Source: Methanobrevibacter arboriphilus JCM 13429 = DSM 1125
GTDB taxonomy: Archaea > Methanobacteriota > Methanobacteria > Methanobacteriales > Methanobacteriaceae
NCBI RefSeq assembly: GCF_002072215.1
Contig: NZ_JXMW01000030.1
Span: 1 to 56,483 of the forward strand
Direction of reading: 5' to 3'
DNA: 56,483 nt
Under the pieces are notes generated by a model. The model saw only the letters and a list, made by a program, of their open reading frames with translations, was not told where the DNA came from and made no database searches. Both the position numbers and the translations under genes were made by a program. Below are positions 37,317 through 47,248 of this stretch, piece after piece. Every line of letters starts with the position of its first letter. The stretch's first letter is position 1.

Positions 37317-37505
37317 TTATTTCAACTCCTTTATTATTTCTTTTAATATTAATTCTTTATTTTTATTAATGTGAAATATAATAATATCTAGGTTTTCTTT
37401 TTGTGTGTCATGCTTTATTTTCATTTCTTCCTTATGGTTTTCTGGGTTTGGGTGTATGTGCCCTCCTTTATTATGATAATTGTCTAATAATACTTCATCA
37501 GGCAT
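37317..37505 (-). CDS. Short TumE-like (DUF6516) putative toxin
   Basis: This 62-residue product contains LLDNYHNKGGHIHPNPENHKEE, resembling the central His-rich region of TumE-family proteins, followed by a helix (LDIIIFHINKNKELILKEIIKEL). Full-length relatives are about 100 residues or more, with N-terminal strands that are missing here. A strong ribosome site (GGAGGGTGATC, about 10 bp before ATG 37505) shows this short form is probably the natural start. The HTH gene begins at the next base. It may be a minimal active toxin or an inactive remnant kept with the antitoxin. Confidence 0.6.
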   Translation of the reverse strand: MPDEVLLDNYHNKGGHIHPNPENHKEEMKIKHDTQKENLDIIIFHINKNKELILKEIIKELK

Positions 37506-37799
37506 TATAATAATTGATCACCCTCCACTTGCTTTTAATATGTATATGGTTTTTCCATGTATTCGCAATGTCGTTTGTGTTTTACCCATGTATAGTAATA
37601 TGTTACTCAGAATATATAAATATATTGTAAAAAAATACTATATCAATAATTGAAAAATATTTATTCTAGAAGATCCAATAAAAAGAAAAAAGATAAATAT
37701 TTAGACTTTTTATATACATTTAAAAATAATAATAATAATAATAATAATAGAGTAATAAAATAATAATTATAATATAATAATTAAAAAATAATAAAAATA

Positions 37800-38014
37800 A
37801 TAGAATAATAATAAAAATAATAGAGTAATAAAATAATAATAAAATAATATTAGAATAATAATTAAAGAATAGAATAATAATAAAAATAATAGAGTAATAA
37901 AATAATAATAAAATAATATTAGAATAATAATTAAAGAATAGAATAATAATAAAAATAATAGAGTAATAAAATAATAATAAAATAATATTAGAATAATAAT
38001 TAAAGAATAGAATA
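37800..38014. repeat. Three copies of a 69-bp tandem repeat
   Basis: The landmark AGAGTAATAAAATAATAAT recurs at 37822, 37891 and 37960, exactly 69 bp apart, with nearly perfect identity between units. Each unit also has AATATTAGAATAATAATTAA and AGAATAGAATA. A partial, diverged copy precedes the array (about 37740-37800). It lies between the 3' end of the FKBP gene and the 5' end of the TumE-like gene. Confidence 0.9.
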
Positions 38015-38034
38015 GATTATTCTAATAAAATTAA

Positions 38035-38787
38035 TCATTCTTCACTTTCATTATTTTCTTCAGAAGATTGATCTTCACCTTCTTCTACTTTCTTTTCAAA
38101 TTCATCAACGAATTCTACTTTTTCATAATCCATGTTATCCCAAATATCTTTAGAAATTCTGAATCTTGCAAAAGTAACATCCATGTATGATTTTTGATCA
38201 AATCTAGTAATTTCATCTAATTTTATACTAACTTTATCACCATCAATTTTAATTTCAGTTTTATCAAGATCCATATTTGGATAAGAATAATGAAGTTGAA
38301 TCATACTTTTAATTTTTTCTTCATCATCTTCAATTATGTCAGAAATAACAATACTGTATTCAAGATTTTTACCAGCTAAGTCATGGTTGAAGTCTACTTT
38401 AACTCTTCCACCACTAACAGTTAAAACTCTACCTTTATGACCTTCAGAAGTTAATTCCATTCCAACATGAGGAGTCATGCCTTGTTTTTTAAATTCTTTC
38501 ATAGGAATTAATTGAATTAAATTAGAATCCCTTTCTCCAAAACCATCAGCAGGAGAAACTTCAATTTCTTTAGAGTCCCCTACATCCAAATCAATAACTG
38601 CCTCATCAATAGCTTTAAGTAAGTGGTTTCCTCCAACAACAATAGGTATTGGACCATATTCTTTATTTTCAACAAGAATTCCTGCTTCTTTAGCTATTTC
38701 TTCATTAGTAGTGTCAAAAACCTCTCCAGTTTCTTTAATTTTACCAGTAAATTCTAATTTAATAAAATCGCCATTTTTTATTGCCAT
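38035..38787 (-). CDS. Long archaeal FKBP-type peptidyl-prolyl isomerase (SlyD-like)
   Basis: This 250-residue cytosolic folding catalyst/chaperone has an FKBP domain ([22 protein letters not shown]...[26 protein letters not shown]) with the inserted-in-flap domain ([36 protein letters not shown]...[28 protein letters not shown]). A C-terminal extension ends in an acidic tail ([16 protein letters not shown]). This matches the 26-28 kDa FKBPs of methanogens. Its start overlaps the nucleotidyltransferase stop by 10 bp, so translation is coupled. Confidence 0.93.
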   Translation of the reverse strand: MAIKNGDFIKLEFTGKIKETGEVFDTTNEEIAKEAGILVENKEYGPIPIVVGGNHLLKAIDEAVIDLDVGDSKEIEVSPADGFGERDSNLIQLIPMKEFKKQGMTPHVGMELTSEGHKGRVLTVSGGRVKVDFNHDLAGKNLEYSIVISDIIEDDEEKIKSMIQLHYSYPNMDLDKTEIKIDGDKVSIKLDEITRFDQKSYMDVTFARFRISKDIWDNMDYEKVEFVDEFEKKVEEGEDQSSEENNESEE

Positions 38788-39950
38788 AATTCGATTCTCC
38801 TATTATTTTCATTAATTTTTTCTTTAAAGTCTTCTAAAATACTTTCATTTTTATAATCTAAAACTCTTATTTTAGAAGGATAGTTATCAATATAATCATA
38901 AATTATATTCTTATTTATTTTAGTTTCTAATACACTTAAAACCCTATGGTTGAAGTGAGTAGAAAATCCATAGGATATACAATTTTGAATTTCTTCAATT
39001 GATTCAAAATCTTTATTTTCCCTTGAATCAACTATTTTTTTAGCTGTTTTATTATCCATTAAATTTAAGTCTAATAATTCACTAAAAGAAAGATTATTAG
39101 CAGAATCAAGAATTGAATCAATATCACGAAACATATGTAATGGAGCCCTATTATTCTTTATTTCCTCATTTAATATATCTATTGTGGAAGAGGGCATCAT
39201 AGTAGTTACTTTTGAAAAATCTCCTTTCATAGTAGCTTCACGGATTAAAGTTCCACTTACTCCCTTAACACGTTTTACAAATAAGAATTTATTTTTAAAG
39301 TTAAATCCTATTCGTTTTAATGACTTTGAAAGAGATGTAATAACATAATTGTCTTCTTCAAGTTTGCCTTCATAAAGAACCTCATTAGTATCCATATCAA
39401 TAATTTTATATGGTTTTGGAGCAACACAATGCCCTAGATTTATCCTATCAAGAATAATATCATAACCATCAAAAGGACGATATCCTCGTGGGATAAAGTC
39501 TGTATTTAATGCTTTGAAAGTTTTAGCTAAACATAGAGAATATTGTCCAGAACCCATTATCCCCATAGGTGGACCTTCAACAACAATATCAGCGCCAGCA
39601 TTGATAGCTGTCTTTGCTCTAGCTTGACGAGTCATAATAAAAGGGATTCCCCTTCCACTTCGTTCGAATAAACCAGGAACAATAGCTACAAATAGTCCAT
39701 TTGGAATTTTTTCTTTAGCTACTTTCATACAATGATAATGCCCATTATGAAGAGGATTATACTCTGTAAAATCAGCTATTAACTGAATTTTTGGTGAATT
39801 AGAAATATTTATATTATTATTGCTATTTGATTTATCATTGCGCTTTGATAACTTAATAGAATCCTTGTAATCATTAAAAAAGATTTTTCTATCTCTTTTG
39901 ATTATTTTTTTTATAAATTCTTCTAATGTTTCTACTTCATCTGAAGGCAT
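38778..39950 (-). CDS. HIGH-type nucleotidyltransferase with C-terminal HhH-like motif
   Basis: This 390-residue protein resembles archaeal relatives of TmcAL (YlbM-type tRNA acetate ligase). It has [20 protein letters not shown] with the HxGH motif near residues 62-70, [23 protein letters not shown], and [18 protein letters not shown], equivalent to the ISSTxIR loop. The C-terminal part includes [32 protein letters not shown], which looks like a ComEA-type helix-hairpin-helix. This suggests nucleic-acid binding. It is the first gene of a two-gene operon with the FKBP. Residues 35-55 are low-complexity. Substrate not known. Confidence 0.72.
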   Translation of the reverse strand: MPSDEVETLEEFIKKIIKRDRKIFFNDYKDSIKLSKRNDKSNSNNNINISNSPKIQLIADFTEYNPLHNGHYHCMKVAKEKIPNGLFVAIVPGLFERSGRGIPFIMTRQARAKTAINAGADIVVEGPPMGIMGSGQYSLCLAKTFKALNTDFIPRGYRPFDGYDIILDRINLGHCVAPKPYKIIDMDTNEVLYEGKLEEDNYVITSLSKSLKRIGFNFKNKFLFVKRVKGVSGTLIREATMKGDFSKVTTMMPSSTIDILNEEIKNNRAPLHMFRDIDSILDSANNLSFSELLDLNLMDNKTAKKIVDSRENKDFESIEEIQNCISYGFSTHFNHRVLSVLETKINKNIIYDYIDNYPSKIRVLDYKNESILEDFKEKINENNRRIELWQ

Positions 39951-40355
39951 GTTTTTATTTTATTTTTTTAATTATAACTATTTTACTAATATATTTCTAT
40001 TTTTAATAAATTTATTATTAATAAAATAAAATATTTCTAATAAGAAAATATTTCTAATAGGCCTATTATTAATAAACTATTTCCAATATTATAAAAAATC
40101 ATTATAAAAAAAATAGATTATTAAAAAAATAAAAATCTAAGAATAAAAATCTAAGGATAAAAATCTAAGGATAAAAATATAAATTATTAAAATAAATAAA
40201 ATAATTAAGAATAATATGAAAAATTTTATTAATTAAATAATGAATCTGAAAATATAACTTCTAATTAATATAAAAAAAATAATTTCTAACTAATATGGGA
40301 ATATAATTTCTAATTAATATTAATAAAATTTATAATAAATAATATTTGTGAAAAA
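39951..40355. other. 405-bp divergent gap before pyrC
   Basis: AT-rich, with AATCTAAGGATAAAAATCTAA repeats (40130-40180) and AATTTCTAATTAATAT repeats (about 40256-40320). These may carry the pyrC promoter. A GTG lies just upstream of the pyrC ATG (TTGTGAAAAA). No gene or RNA was recognised. Confidence 0.55.
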
Positions 40356-41666
40356 ATGAATGATTTAGTACTTAAAAACTGTAAACTTATAGAAAGTTTA
40401 GAAAATCATTACATTGGCATAGATAATGGAAAAATATCTGAAATATCAAGACAACCTTTAAAAGCCGATGAAGAAGTGGATATAAAGGGAAAAATTATTC
40501 TTCCAGGACTTATTGATCCCCATGTTCATTTTAGAGACCCTGGTTTAACTTATAAAGAAAGTTTTAAAACTGGTAGTTTTGCAGCGGCTCACGGAGGATT
40601 TACAACAATACTAGATATGCCAAATACAATTCCTCCTACGAATACAGTGAAAACGTTTAAAGAAAAGAAAAAAATAGGGGAAAATAAAAGTATTATCAAT
40701 TTTGGACTTCACAGTGGATTAAATGATCTAGATGAAATTAAAAAGATAGCTAAATTAAATCCTGCTTCTTTTAAAATTTTTATGGATTTATACGATGATT
40801 TTGAAATTGAAAAGATGTTTGAAGATATTTCTATAGTTAATAAAACAAAAAAAATCCCAATCACGCTCCACTGCGAAAACAAAGCTAATATTGAAGAAAA
40901 TACCAATAGAATTAAAAATTTAGAATGTACCCAGGGAAGCACAGCTATAGATTATAGCTATGCCCGAAATTCTGAATCAGAATATTTATCTGTTAAATAT
41001 GCAGTTGATTTAGCTCAAAAATATGGTTTATCAATACATATTTGTCATTTAAGTTCAAAAAAATCATTAGAATATCTAAAATCATTAAAGTTAAAATCAA
41101 TACATAATTCTAATATAGAAATTACAACTGAAATAACTCCCCATCATTTACTTCTTGATAATAGTTCTTTTAATAAGTTTGGAACCTTTGTTAAAACTAA
41201 TCCTCCTTTAAGACAAAAAGGAGAAAATTTAACAACAAAATCACTAATAGATATAGATATGATTGGAACTGACCATGCTCCACACAGAATAGACGAAAAA
41301 CAAAAGGGAATTTGGGATTCAAGCCCAGGAATACCAAATTTAGAAACAGTACTTCCACTTCTATTGACAGAGGTAAATAGAGGCAATATTGACTTAAAAA
41401 TGATACCTAAATTAATGTCAGAAAATCCTGCAAAAAGATTTGGTATTGAGAATAAAGGAAAGATAGAAGTAGGATATGATGCAGATCTAGTAATAATAGA
41501 TTTAAAAAAAGAGGGAAAGTTTAATATTGATAACTTTTATACAAAAGCAAAGTATAGTCCATTTGGAAATTTTAATTATAAAGGAATAGCTACTATGACT
41601 ATCTGTAATGGAAAAATTATAATGATTAAAGATAATATTGAAGATGATTATAATAATAGTAATTAG
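40356..41666 (+). CDS. pyrC: Dihydroorotase
   Basis: PyrC closes carbamoyl-aspartate to dihydroorotate in de novo pyrimidine synthesis. This 436-residue class I amidohydrolase has the first metal motif DPHVHFRDPG near residue 54, GFTTILDMPNTIPPT near 79, ASFKIFMD with the likely carboxylated lysine near 139, THCEN-like LHCEN near 172, HICHLSS near 229, and GTDHAPH near 304 with the catalytic Asp. The C-terminal SENPAKRFGIENKGKIEVGYDADLVIID is standard. It is a single gene, followed after about 160 bp by the CooT-like gene. Confidence 0.95.
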   Translation: MNDLVLKNCKLIESLENHYIGIDNGKISEISRQPLKADEEVDIKGKIILPGLIDPHVHFRDPGLTYKESFKTGSFAAAHGGFTTILDMPNTIPPTNTVKTFKEKKKIGENKSIINFGLHSGLNDLDEIKKIAKLNPASFKIFMDLYDDFEIEKMFEDISIVNKTKKIPITLHCENKANIEENTNRIKNLECTQGSTAIDYSYARNSESEYLSVKYAVDLAQKYGLSIHICHLSSKKSLEYLKSLKLKSIHNSNIEITTEITPHHLLLDNSSFNKFGTFVKTNPPLRQKGENLTTKSLIDIDMIGTDHAPHRIDEKQKGIWDSSPGIPNLETVLPLLLTEVNRGNIDLKMIPKLMSENPAKRFGIENKGKIEVGYDADLVIIDLKKEGKFNIDNFYTKAKYSPFGNFNYKGIATMTICNGKIIMIKDNIEDDYNNSN

Positions 41667-41825
41667 AATTACTAATAGTAATAGCAATAGTAACAGTAAT
41701 ATTAATATAGTATAGTACTATATATATTTAGAATCGGATAATCGAGTTAAATATGTTTATGATTAAAATAATAAAAAATTCATTTAATAATCAGTATAGA
41801 TTAATTGACAATAGAGGTTATAATT

Positions 41826-42005
41826 ATGTGTGAATCCAATATTTATAATAGTAATGGAGAATTAATAATGGAAGATGTAATGGTTGTTGATATTGAAGAT
41901 GAAAAAATAACCATGGTCGATATATTAAATGAAAAAAAAATTGTTTATGGTAAATTTATTCGTTTAGAATTAGAAGAACATAAATTAATTATAGAAGAAA
42001 TTTAA
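41826..42005 (+). CDS. CooT-family small protein
   Basis: This 59-residue protein begins MCESNIYNSNGELIMEDVMVVDIEDEKITMVDIL, the pattern of the CooT family (MCE at the start, MEDV near 17). CooT of carbon-monoxide-oxidising bacteria binds Ni(II) through the N-terminal cysteine, and archaeal homologues are small stand-alone proteins. Cys2 is present. ATG 41826, with AGAGGT 8 bp upstream, is the start; an upstream in-frame extension (MTIEVII) would lose the exposed Cys2 and is rejected. It lies near the mvh operon, in line with nickel handling. Confidence 0.8.
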   Translation: MCESNIYNSNGELIMEDVMVVDIEDEKITMVDILNEKKIVYGKFIRLELEEHKLIIEEI

Positions 42006-42199
42006 GAAGAAATTAAAAAATAAAATAGTAATAAATTAATAATAAATTAATAATAATTAAAGATAAATTAAAAATAATTAAAAATGAATTAATAATAATT
42101 AAAAATAAATTAAAAATAATTAAAAATAGCTAATAATAATTAAAATAAATTAAAAATAAATTAAAAATTAAAAATTAAAAAAGATAAAAACGGAATATT

Positions 42200-42841
42200 A
42201 TGTTAGAAGCAGTAACTATACAATTACAATCTTTCTTTATTGAATACGGAGCAATAGGAGTATTTCTTGGATGTATAATTGAAGAAATAATAGCTCCAAT
42301 TCCCTCAACCATAATTATTTTAGGAAGCAGCTTTTTTATATTAGACGGGCAAGCACTTGGATTAAGTTCAATCACAAATCTTATTTTGAATATATCGATT
42401 CCTGCAGCTCTTGGAATGACAATAGGATCGTTGTTTATATATGGTCTTTGTTATTATATTGGAAAACCTTTTATAAATAAATGGGGAAAATATTTAGCTA
42501 TTAGATGGGAAGATATAGAAAAAACTGACGAAAAACTTCAAAATCAGAATAAAGATGAAGTAATATTATTTGGAATACGTGCAATTCCAATAGTTCCAAG
42601 TGTTGCAATAAGTGCATTTTGTGGAATAATCAGGTATGATTTAAAAAAATATATTCTAATAACATTTCTAGGAGGATTAGTAAGAGCAACTGTTCTTGGA
42701 TTTTTAGGATGGCAATTTGGAAATATTTATAGAGATATATCTAATCAAATCTCATTTTTAGAAGAGATAGTTGTAATAATTGGAGTTATAGGAGTTATCG
42801 GATATATTTTTTATAATAAAAGAAAAAAAGCTAAAAAATAA
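42200..42841 (+). CDS. Second DedA-family (VTT) membrane protein
   Basis: This 213-residue polytopic protein has the family motifs: FLGCIIEEIIAPIPSTIIILGSSFF near residues 23-47, GSLFIYGLCYYIGKPFINKWGKYL near 78-101, and FGIRAIPIVPSVAISAFCGIIRYDLKKYILITFLGG near 129-165. It is divergent from the first DedA (10850-11503), with E-x3-P/I-P in place of E...PGD. It probably has a membrane lipid or carrier transport role. It stands alone; the upstream gap holds repeats of AATTAAAAATAAATTAAAA. Confidence 0.85.
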   Translation: MLEAVTIQLQSFFIEYGAIGVFLGCIIEEIIAPIPSTIIILGSSFFILDGQALGLSSITNLILNISIPAALGMTIGSLFIYGLCYYIGKPFINKWGKYLAIRWEDIEKTDEKLQNQNKDEVILFGIRAIPIVPSVAISAFCGIIRYDLKKYILITFLGGLVRATVLGFLGWQFGNIYRDISNQISFLEEIVVIIGVIGVIGYIFYNKRKKAKK

Positions 42842-43202
42842 TTAAATAATAATGAATACATAAATTAAAATACTCATATAATAATAAAACAAATAATATT
42901 AATATAAGGATACTAGAATAAACAATGTTAAAATAACTATATAATACTAGAATAAGTATATAATACTAAAATAACTATATAATATAACTATATAATATTA
43001 GAATAACTATATAAAGCTAAATGAGTAATTATAAAGCTAATAACTATATAAAATTAAAATAGCTATATAAAACTGAAACAAATATAGAATATAAAAACTG
43101 TATAAAAATATAGAATATAACTATATTAAAAATAGAAATAATTAAAAAATAGTAAAAAGATTAGATGGATAAACCACCTAATTTTAAAAAATCTCTTTTT
43201 GT
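42842..43202. other. Degenerate ATAACTATATAATA repeats between dedA and mvhB
   Basis: The 361-bp converging gap holds about a dozen imperfect copies of ATAACTATATAATAYTA / ATAGCTATATAAAA (42915-43100) and ends in the mvhB terminator-like hairpin. Confidence 0.7.
43160..43182 (-). terminator. Terminator-like hairpin after mvhB
   Basis: On the minus strand a 9-bp arm with one G-U type mismatch (ATTAGGTGG / CCATCTAAT, loop TTTAT) lies 20 bp beyond the mvhB stop. It is followed by the T-rich stretch CTTTTTACTATTTTTT. Archaeal termination depends mainly on U-tracts, so the T-run may be the active part. Confidence 0.55.
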
Positions 43203-44438
43203 TTATTTAAATTCCATTGCATCTTTAGGACATGCATCTATACATTGTTCACATAAAGTACAGAAACCAACGAGAGGTAAATTACCTTCATCTTTAAGTT
43301 TCAACATATCATATGGACAAACATCGATACAATCTCCACACTGATTACATTTAGATGGATTGAAAACAATTCTGTTTCTTTGAACAATTTCACCATTACT
43401 TACTTTATCAATAGGTGCTAAAGTTAAAGCCCCTTCAGGACATTTTGCAGCACATGCACCACATCTAACACACATATTGAATGATGGTTCTTTGTTAGTT
43501 TGTATTTCTCCAGGAATTTGTACACCGTCTTTTCTGACTACGCGAATAGCTTCAGAAGGACAAGAAACAGCACAAGGTCCTAAGAAATCACATTTTTCAG
43601 GATTGTTAACAACTCCTTCCTCGTTTGCAGGCTTAGCATCTCCCCATTCGACATCTAAACTAATAGCATCAACTGGACAGAGTTTTTCACATAAACTACA
43701 AGCAGCACAAACATCAGGAAGATCTACTGTTAAATTAGATTTAGTTTCAATGAAATTTCCAGGACAAACATCAACACAAGTATTACAACCAATACAAGTA
43801 TCTTCATTTATAGTAAAGGATTTAATTTCTTTAGAACGTTTTTCAGGTCTTTTCTTTGATATAAATACTGCATCCCATGGACAAGTTTGAGAACAAATTC
43901 CACACTTAATACAAGTATCTTCATCAATATCTATTACTCCACCAACTTCTGAAAGTGTAATAGCATCAACAGGACATTCTGGAACACAAGTTCCACAACC
44001 AACACAATCTTTAATAAAGATAGGCTCAGTAATATCAATTTCACGAGTTTTAGGTTCTTTAATTCCTGGAATTCCAATTACTTCAACAGGACAAATGTCT
44101 ACACATTTTTGACACATTACACAGAAACCTTGTAAGTTTAAAGCTCCTTCACAATCACAGAGTTTTAATGTTTGAGGAGGGCATATTTCTACACAATCTC
44201 CACATTCATTACATTTAGCTGGATTGAAAACAATTCTTGCTTGGGTGTCTCCATTCTCATTAATGAGTAATTCATCCACACTGAGTGCACCTTGTGGGCA
44301 AGTTTCAACACATTTAGGTTCTCCACCACAGATATCACAGTAGACGACTTTTTGGTCCTCTAATTCGATAGCTGCAGATGGGCAGGTTCCTTCACATGCT
44401 CCACACTTGATGCAGTCTTCTTGATTGACTACGATCAT
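43203..44438 (-). CDS. mvhB: Polyferredoxin MvhB
   Basis: This 411-residue iron-sulfur protein is made of six tandem two-cluster ferredoxin units. I count twelve cysteine groups, nearly all CxxCxxCxxxCP, for example [24 protein letters not shown] and [12 protein letters not shown]. Two groups are variant ([15 protein letters not shown] and [12 protein letters not shown]). Twelve clusters are the known number in MvhB. It is thought to shuttle electrons between hydrogenase/heterodisulfide reductase and other partners. It is the last gene of mvhDGAB, 12 bp after mvhA, with AAGGGGTG before ATG 44438. Confidence 0.96.
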   Translation of the reverse strand: MIVVNQEDCIKCGACEGTCPSAAIELEDQKVVYCDICGGEPKCVETCPQGALSVDELLINENGDTQARIVFNPAKCNECGDCVEICPPQTLKLCDCEGALNLQGFCVMCQKCVDICPVEVIGIPGIKEPKTREIDITEPIFIKDCVGCGTCVPECPVDAITLSEVGGVIDIDEDTCIKCGICSQTCPWDAVFISKKRPEKRSKEIKSFTINEDTCIGCNTCVDVCPGNFIETKSNLTVDLPDVCAACSLCEKLCPVDAISLDVEWGDAKPANEEGVVNNPEKCDFLGPCAVSCPSEAIRVVRKDGVQIPGEIQTNKEPSFNMCVRCGACAAKCPEGALTLAPIDKVSNGEIVQRNRIVFNPSKCNQCGDCIDVCPYDMLKLKDEGNLPLVGFCTLCEQCIDACPKDAMEFK

Positions 44439-44450
44439 ATGTTACACCCC

Positions 44451-45878
44451 TTAGATTTTGTTAATTAAATTGCCTTCACTATCATAAACTTCTATAGTAG
44501 CTAATCTCATTTGACTATCCATTGAGTGAGTAGCACAAGATAAACATGGGTCGTAAGCTCTGATAACCATTTCCATTAAGTTGAAAATACTGTCATCTAC
44601 TTCAACGCCAGGTTTGATATAGTCTTTAGCTACTTTTTGAATACCCATTTCCATTGCTGGATTATTTTGGATGGTTGCAACTACAATGTTAACATTGGTC
44701 ATTAAACCATCATCATCAGTTTTATAATGGTGTATTAAAGTTCCACGAGGAGCTTCTACAATACCTGCACCTTCACCAGCTACTCTTTCAATAGCATCTG
44801 GGAATTTTTGAGCAGATAAGTCACCTTCTAAGTGGTTAGCAGCAGATTCAGCTGAAGCTAATAGTTCTATTAATCTTGCCCAGTGGAAGAGTAATGGTGC
44901 TTGAGCATAGCCAAATTTATCATGGAATTCTTTAAATCTGTCTTGAGCGAGTGGTGCAGCATCAGGCATTTTGTCAGCTACATTAATTCTTGATAATGGA
45001 GCTACTCTGTAAATACCATCAGGATAACCTAATTCTTTGATATAAGGGAATTTTAACCAAGAGTATGGTTTTACATGCTCTGCAACAACATCTAAGTATT
45101 CGAGGTTATTATATTCATATTCAACTTTAGAACCATCTTTACTTTTGATTCTTACATCACCATTATAAACATCCCATACACCGCCATTAGTTAAACCACA
45201 ATGTCTGGTGTCACCAAAGTTACCTAAAGAATCCACTAAGTCTATTTTTTCTTCAAATATAGGAATAGCTAAGTCTAAAGTTGCTTGAGCTAATTCTACA
45301 TTTTGTTGTGCTTTACCAAGTAAATCTTTTTGAGTTTCAGCATCGAGTTCAGTGGATATTCCACCAGGAGTTGATGAGGTTGGGTGAATTGGTCTTCCAC
45401 CAACAGCTTTAACAATATCTAAACCATTTTTCCTCATTTGAATAGCTTGTAATGCCACATCAGGCATATCTTTAATGATTTGGAAAACATTTCTTGTTTT
45501 TCTGTTTCCATCAGGAATGACTAAATCCGGAGCTGCTAAGAAATAAAAGTGTAAAGCATGAGAATGCATAAATGAACCCCAGTTCATTAATTCTCTCATT
45601 TTATAAGCAGCAGGTAAAATATCATTGTCTTCAAATCCATAACATTGATCAGCAGCTTTTGCAGCAGCTAAGTGGTGTTGTACATCACAAATACCACAAA
45701 TTCTAGGAACGATCCTTGGAGCTTCTTCAACAGGACGTCCTTGCATGAATTTTTCAAATCCTCTAAATTCCATTACATGTAATCTTGTATCTTGTACGTT
45801 CCCTGCATCGTCAAGTTGGACAGTGATTTTTGCATGCCCTTCAATACGAGTTACAGGTTCCATAGTAAGTTTTACCAT
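44451..45878 (-). CDS. mvhA: F420-non-reducing [NiFe]-hydrogenase large subunit MvhA
   Basis: The 475-residue catalytic subunit has both Ni-Fe ligand motifs: [10 protein letters not shown] near residue 60 and DPCLSCATH near 442, followed by a short C-terminal tail ([18 protein letters not shown]...) as in unprocessed precursors. It splits H2 and passes electrons to MvhG. No selenocysteine is used: the second motif has Cys in both places. The start ATG 45878 directly follows the mvhG stop; GGGGGT in the mvhG end acts as ribosome site. Confidence 0.97.
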   Translation of the reverse strand: MVKLTMEPVTRIEGHAKITVQLDDAGNVQDTRLHVMEFRGFEKFMQGRPVEEAPRIVPRICGICDVQHHLAAAKAADQCYGFEDNDILPAAYKMRELMNWGSFMHSHALHFYFLAAPDLVIPDGNRKTRNVFQIIKDMPDVALQAIQMRKNGLDIVKAVGGRPIHPTSSTPGGISTELDAETQKDLLGKAQQNVELAQATLDLAIPIFEEKIDLVDSLGNFGDTRHCGLTNGGVWDVYNGDVRIKSKDGSKVEYEYNNLEYLDVVAEHVKPYSWLKFPYIKELGYPDGIYRVAPLSRINVADKMPDAAPLAQDRFKEFHDKFGYAQAPLLFHWARLIELLASAESAANHLEGDLSAQKFPDAIERVAGEGAGIVEAPRGTLIHHYKTDDDGLMTNVNIVVATIQNNPAMEMGIQKVAKDYIKPGVEVDDSIFNLMEMVIRAYDPCLSCATHSMDSQMRLATIEVYDSEGNLINKI

Positions 45879-46805
45879 TTATTTACCCCCATTTTGCATT
45901 TTTGCAGGTATTAAAGCAGCTGGTAAAGTGTAAGTATAGAAGGTACCAACAATATCATCTAATTGATCAGCTACTTGTTCTGGGTCAATAGTTTTATCTT
46001 CTTCTACTCCATAATCAGATGCAATAGCACTAATCATTTTAGCACCTTGATCTTTAACTTTAGCAGTAGGTCCATAACAACCTCTACATTGGATAGCTAT
46101 AGATGGGCATTCTGCACCACATAAGGATACAGTAGCTGGTCCCATACAGATTAAACCTTGAGGTATTAAACATAAGTCATCTTCAGGTTTTCCAATTTCA
46201 AATTGCCTTTTAATGAAATCCATGGATAAACCTTCAGGTGGTTTTTCTCTTGGACAAACTTCACAAAGGTTAGTAGTAGGGAGTTCTACAGTTTCTCCTC
46301 TTAATAATGATAGAACAGCTTCAGCTACAACATCAGATCTTGGAGGACAACCTGGGACAATTAAATCCACATCGATTACTTCTCCTAAAGGTCTAAGTCT
46401 GCTTTCTAATGCTGGTACATCTTCATTAGGAATAATTCCTTCTTCATTAGGAGTACTTGGAGAGTTGATATATGCTTCTTTTTCTAATTCTTCTACAGTA
46501 TATAAATTACCAAGTCCTGGTATTCCACCATATGTAGAACAAGTTCCATAACATATAACAAATTTTGCTTTTTCTCTTAATTCTTCAGCTAGTTCTCTGT
46601 TTTCTTCATTACGAATTCCACCTTCAACAATCAATACATCCATTTCAGGTATTTCATCGTATTTTGTATCCATTAAAACTGGTGAAAATTCGAAATCAGC
46701 TAATTCTAAAACATCTAATAAAGATTCGTGAAAATCAGCAATAGATAAGTGACAACCAGAGCATCCTCCGAGCCACATAGTTCCTATTTTTGCTTTTTCT
46801 GCCAT
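45879..46805 (-). CDS. mvhG: F420-non-reducing [NiFe]-hydrogenase small subunit MvhG
   Basis: The 308-residue small subunit carries the three Fe-S clusters that lead electrons from the Ni-Fe site. Visible cluster cysteines include GCSGCHLS near residue 15, CYGTCSTYGG near 85, VPGCPPRS near 151, and the downstream CEVCPREKPPEG, CLIPQGLICMGPATVSLCGAECP and CRGCYGP groups. No twin-arginine signal is present, as expected for a cytoplasmic enzyme. RBS GGAGGAAAT precedes ATG 46805; it is 14 bp after mvhD. Confidence 0.97.
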   Translation of the reverse strand: MAEKAKIGTMWLGGCSGCHLSIADFHESLLDVLELADFEFSPVLMDTKYDEIPEMDVLIVEGGIRNEENRELAEELREKAKFVICYGTCSTYGGIPGLGNLYTVEELEKEAYINSPSTPNEEGIIPNEDVPALESRLRPLGEVIDVDLIVPGCPPRSDVVAEAVLSLLRGETVELPTTNLCEVCPREKPPEGLSMDFIKRQFEIGKPEDDLCLIPQGLICMGPATVSLCGAECPSIAIQCRGCYGPTAKVKDQGAKMISAIASDYGVEEDKTIDPEQVADQLDDIVGTFYTYTLPAALIPAKMQNGGK

Positions 46806-46819
46806 TTTATTTCCTCCGA

Positions 46820-47248
46820 TTAAGCTTCAGCGTCAAGTTGTTCTTTTAAAGGTGCAGGACCTAACTCTTTGATACGATTTACCATCATTTTAACAGTTTC
46901 TGCAAATTTTTCACCTTCAGATGCAGAAATCCAATCATGGTATATTCTTTCTTTTCCAATGCCCATATCTTCAGCTAACTTATAAACTAATCTCATTCTT
47001 CTGTCTAACTTGTAGTTACCTGCATCATAATGGCAGTCTCCATGATGGCATCCTGCAACTATTACACCATCTGCTCCTTCACGGAATGCTTTCAATATAA
47101 ACTGAGGTTCAATTCTTCCAGAACACATTACCCTAATAACCCTAATATTTGGTGGATATTGCATTCTTGCTGTACCTGCAGTATCTGCTCCTCCATAGGA
47201 ACACCAGTTGCAACAAAACATTACAATTTTTACGTCATCTTCAGCCAT
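46820..47248 (-). CDS. mvhD: MvhD, electron-transfer subunit linking Mvh to Hdr
   Basis: This 142-residue [2Fe-2S] protein docks the hydrogenase on HdrA. Cysteines are C12, C13, C16, C42, C67 and C72, in [24 protein letters not shown] and [13 protein letters not shown]. It is the first gene of mvhDGAB. Its family also occurs fused to HdrA in some archaea, and the HdrA in this window has such a fusion, but without these cysteines. GAGGAAACTCT lies before ATG 47248. Confidence 0.96.
   Translation of the reverse strand: MAEDDVKIVMFCCNWCSYGGADTAGTARMQYPPNIRVIRVMCSGRIEPQFILKAFREGADGVIVAGCHHGDCHYDAGNYKLDRRMRLVYKLAEDMGIGKERIYHDWISASEGEKFAETVKMMVNRIKELGPAPLKEQLDAEA

Noticed and set aside
37740-38014. 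CRISPR array
   Set aside because: Repeats are contiguous 69-bp tandem units without spacers, and no cas gene is nearby.
44451-45878. Selenocysteine in MvhA
   Set aside because: Both Ni-Fe motifs have ordinary Cys codons, and no in-frame TGA is present.
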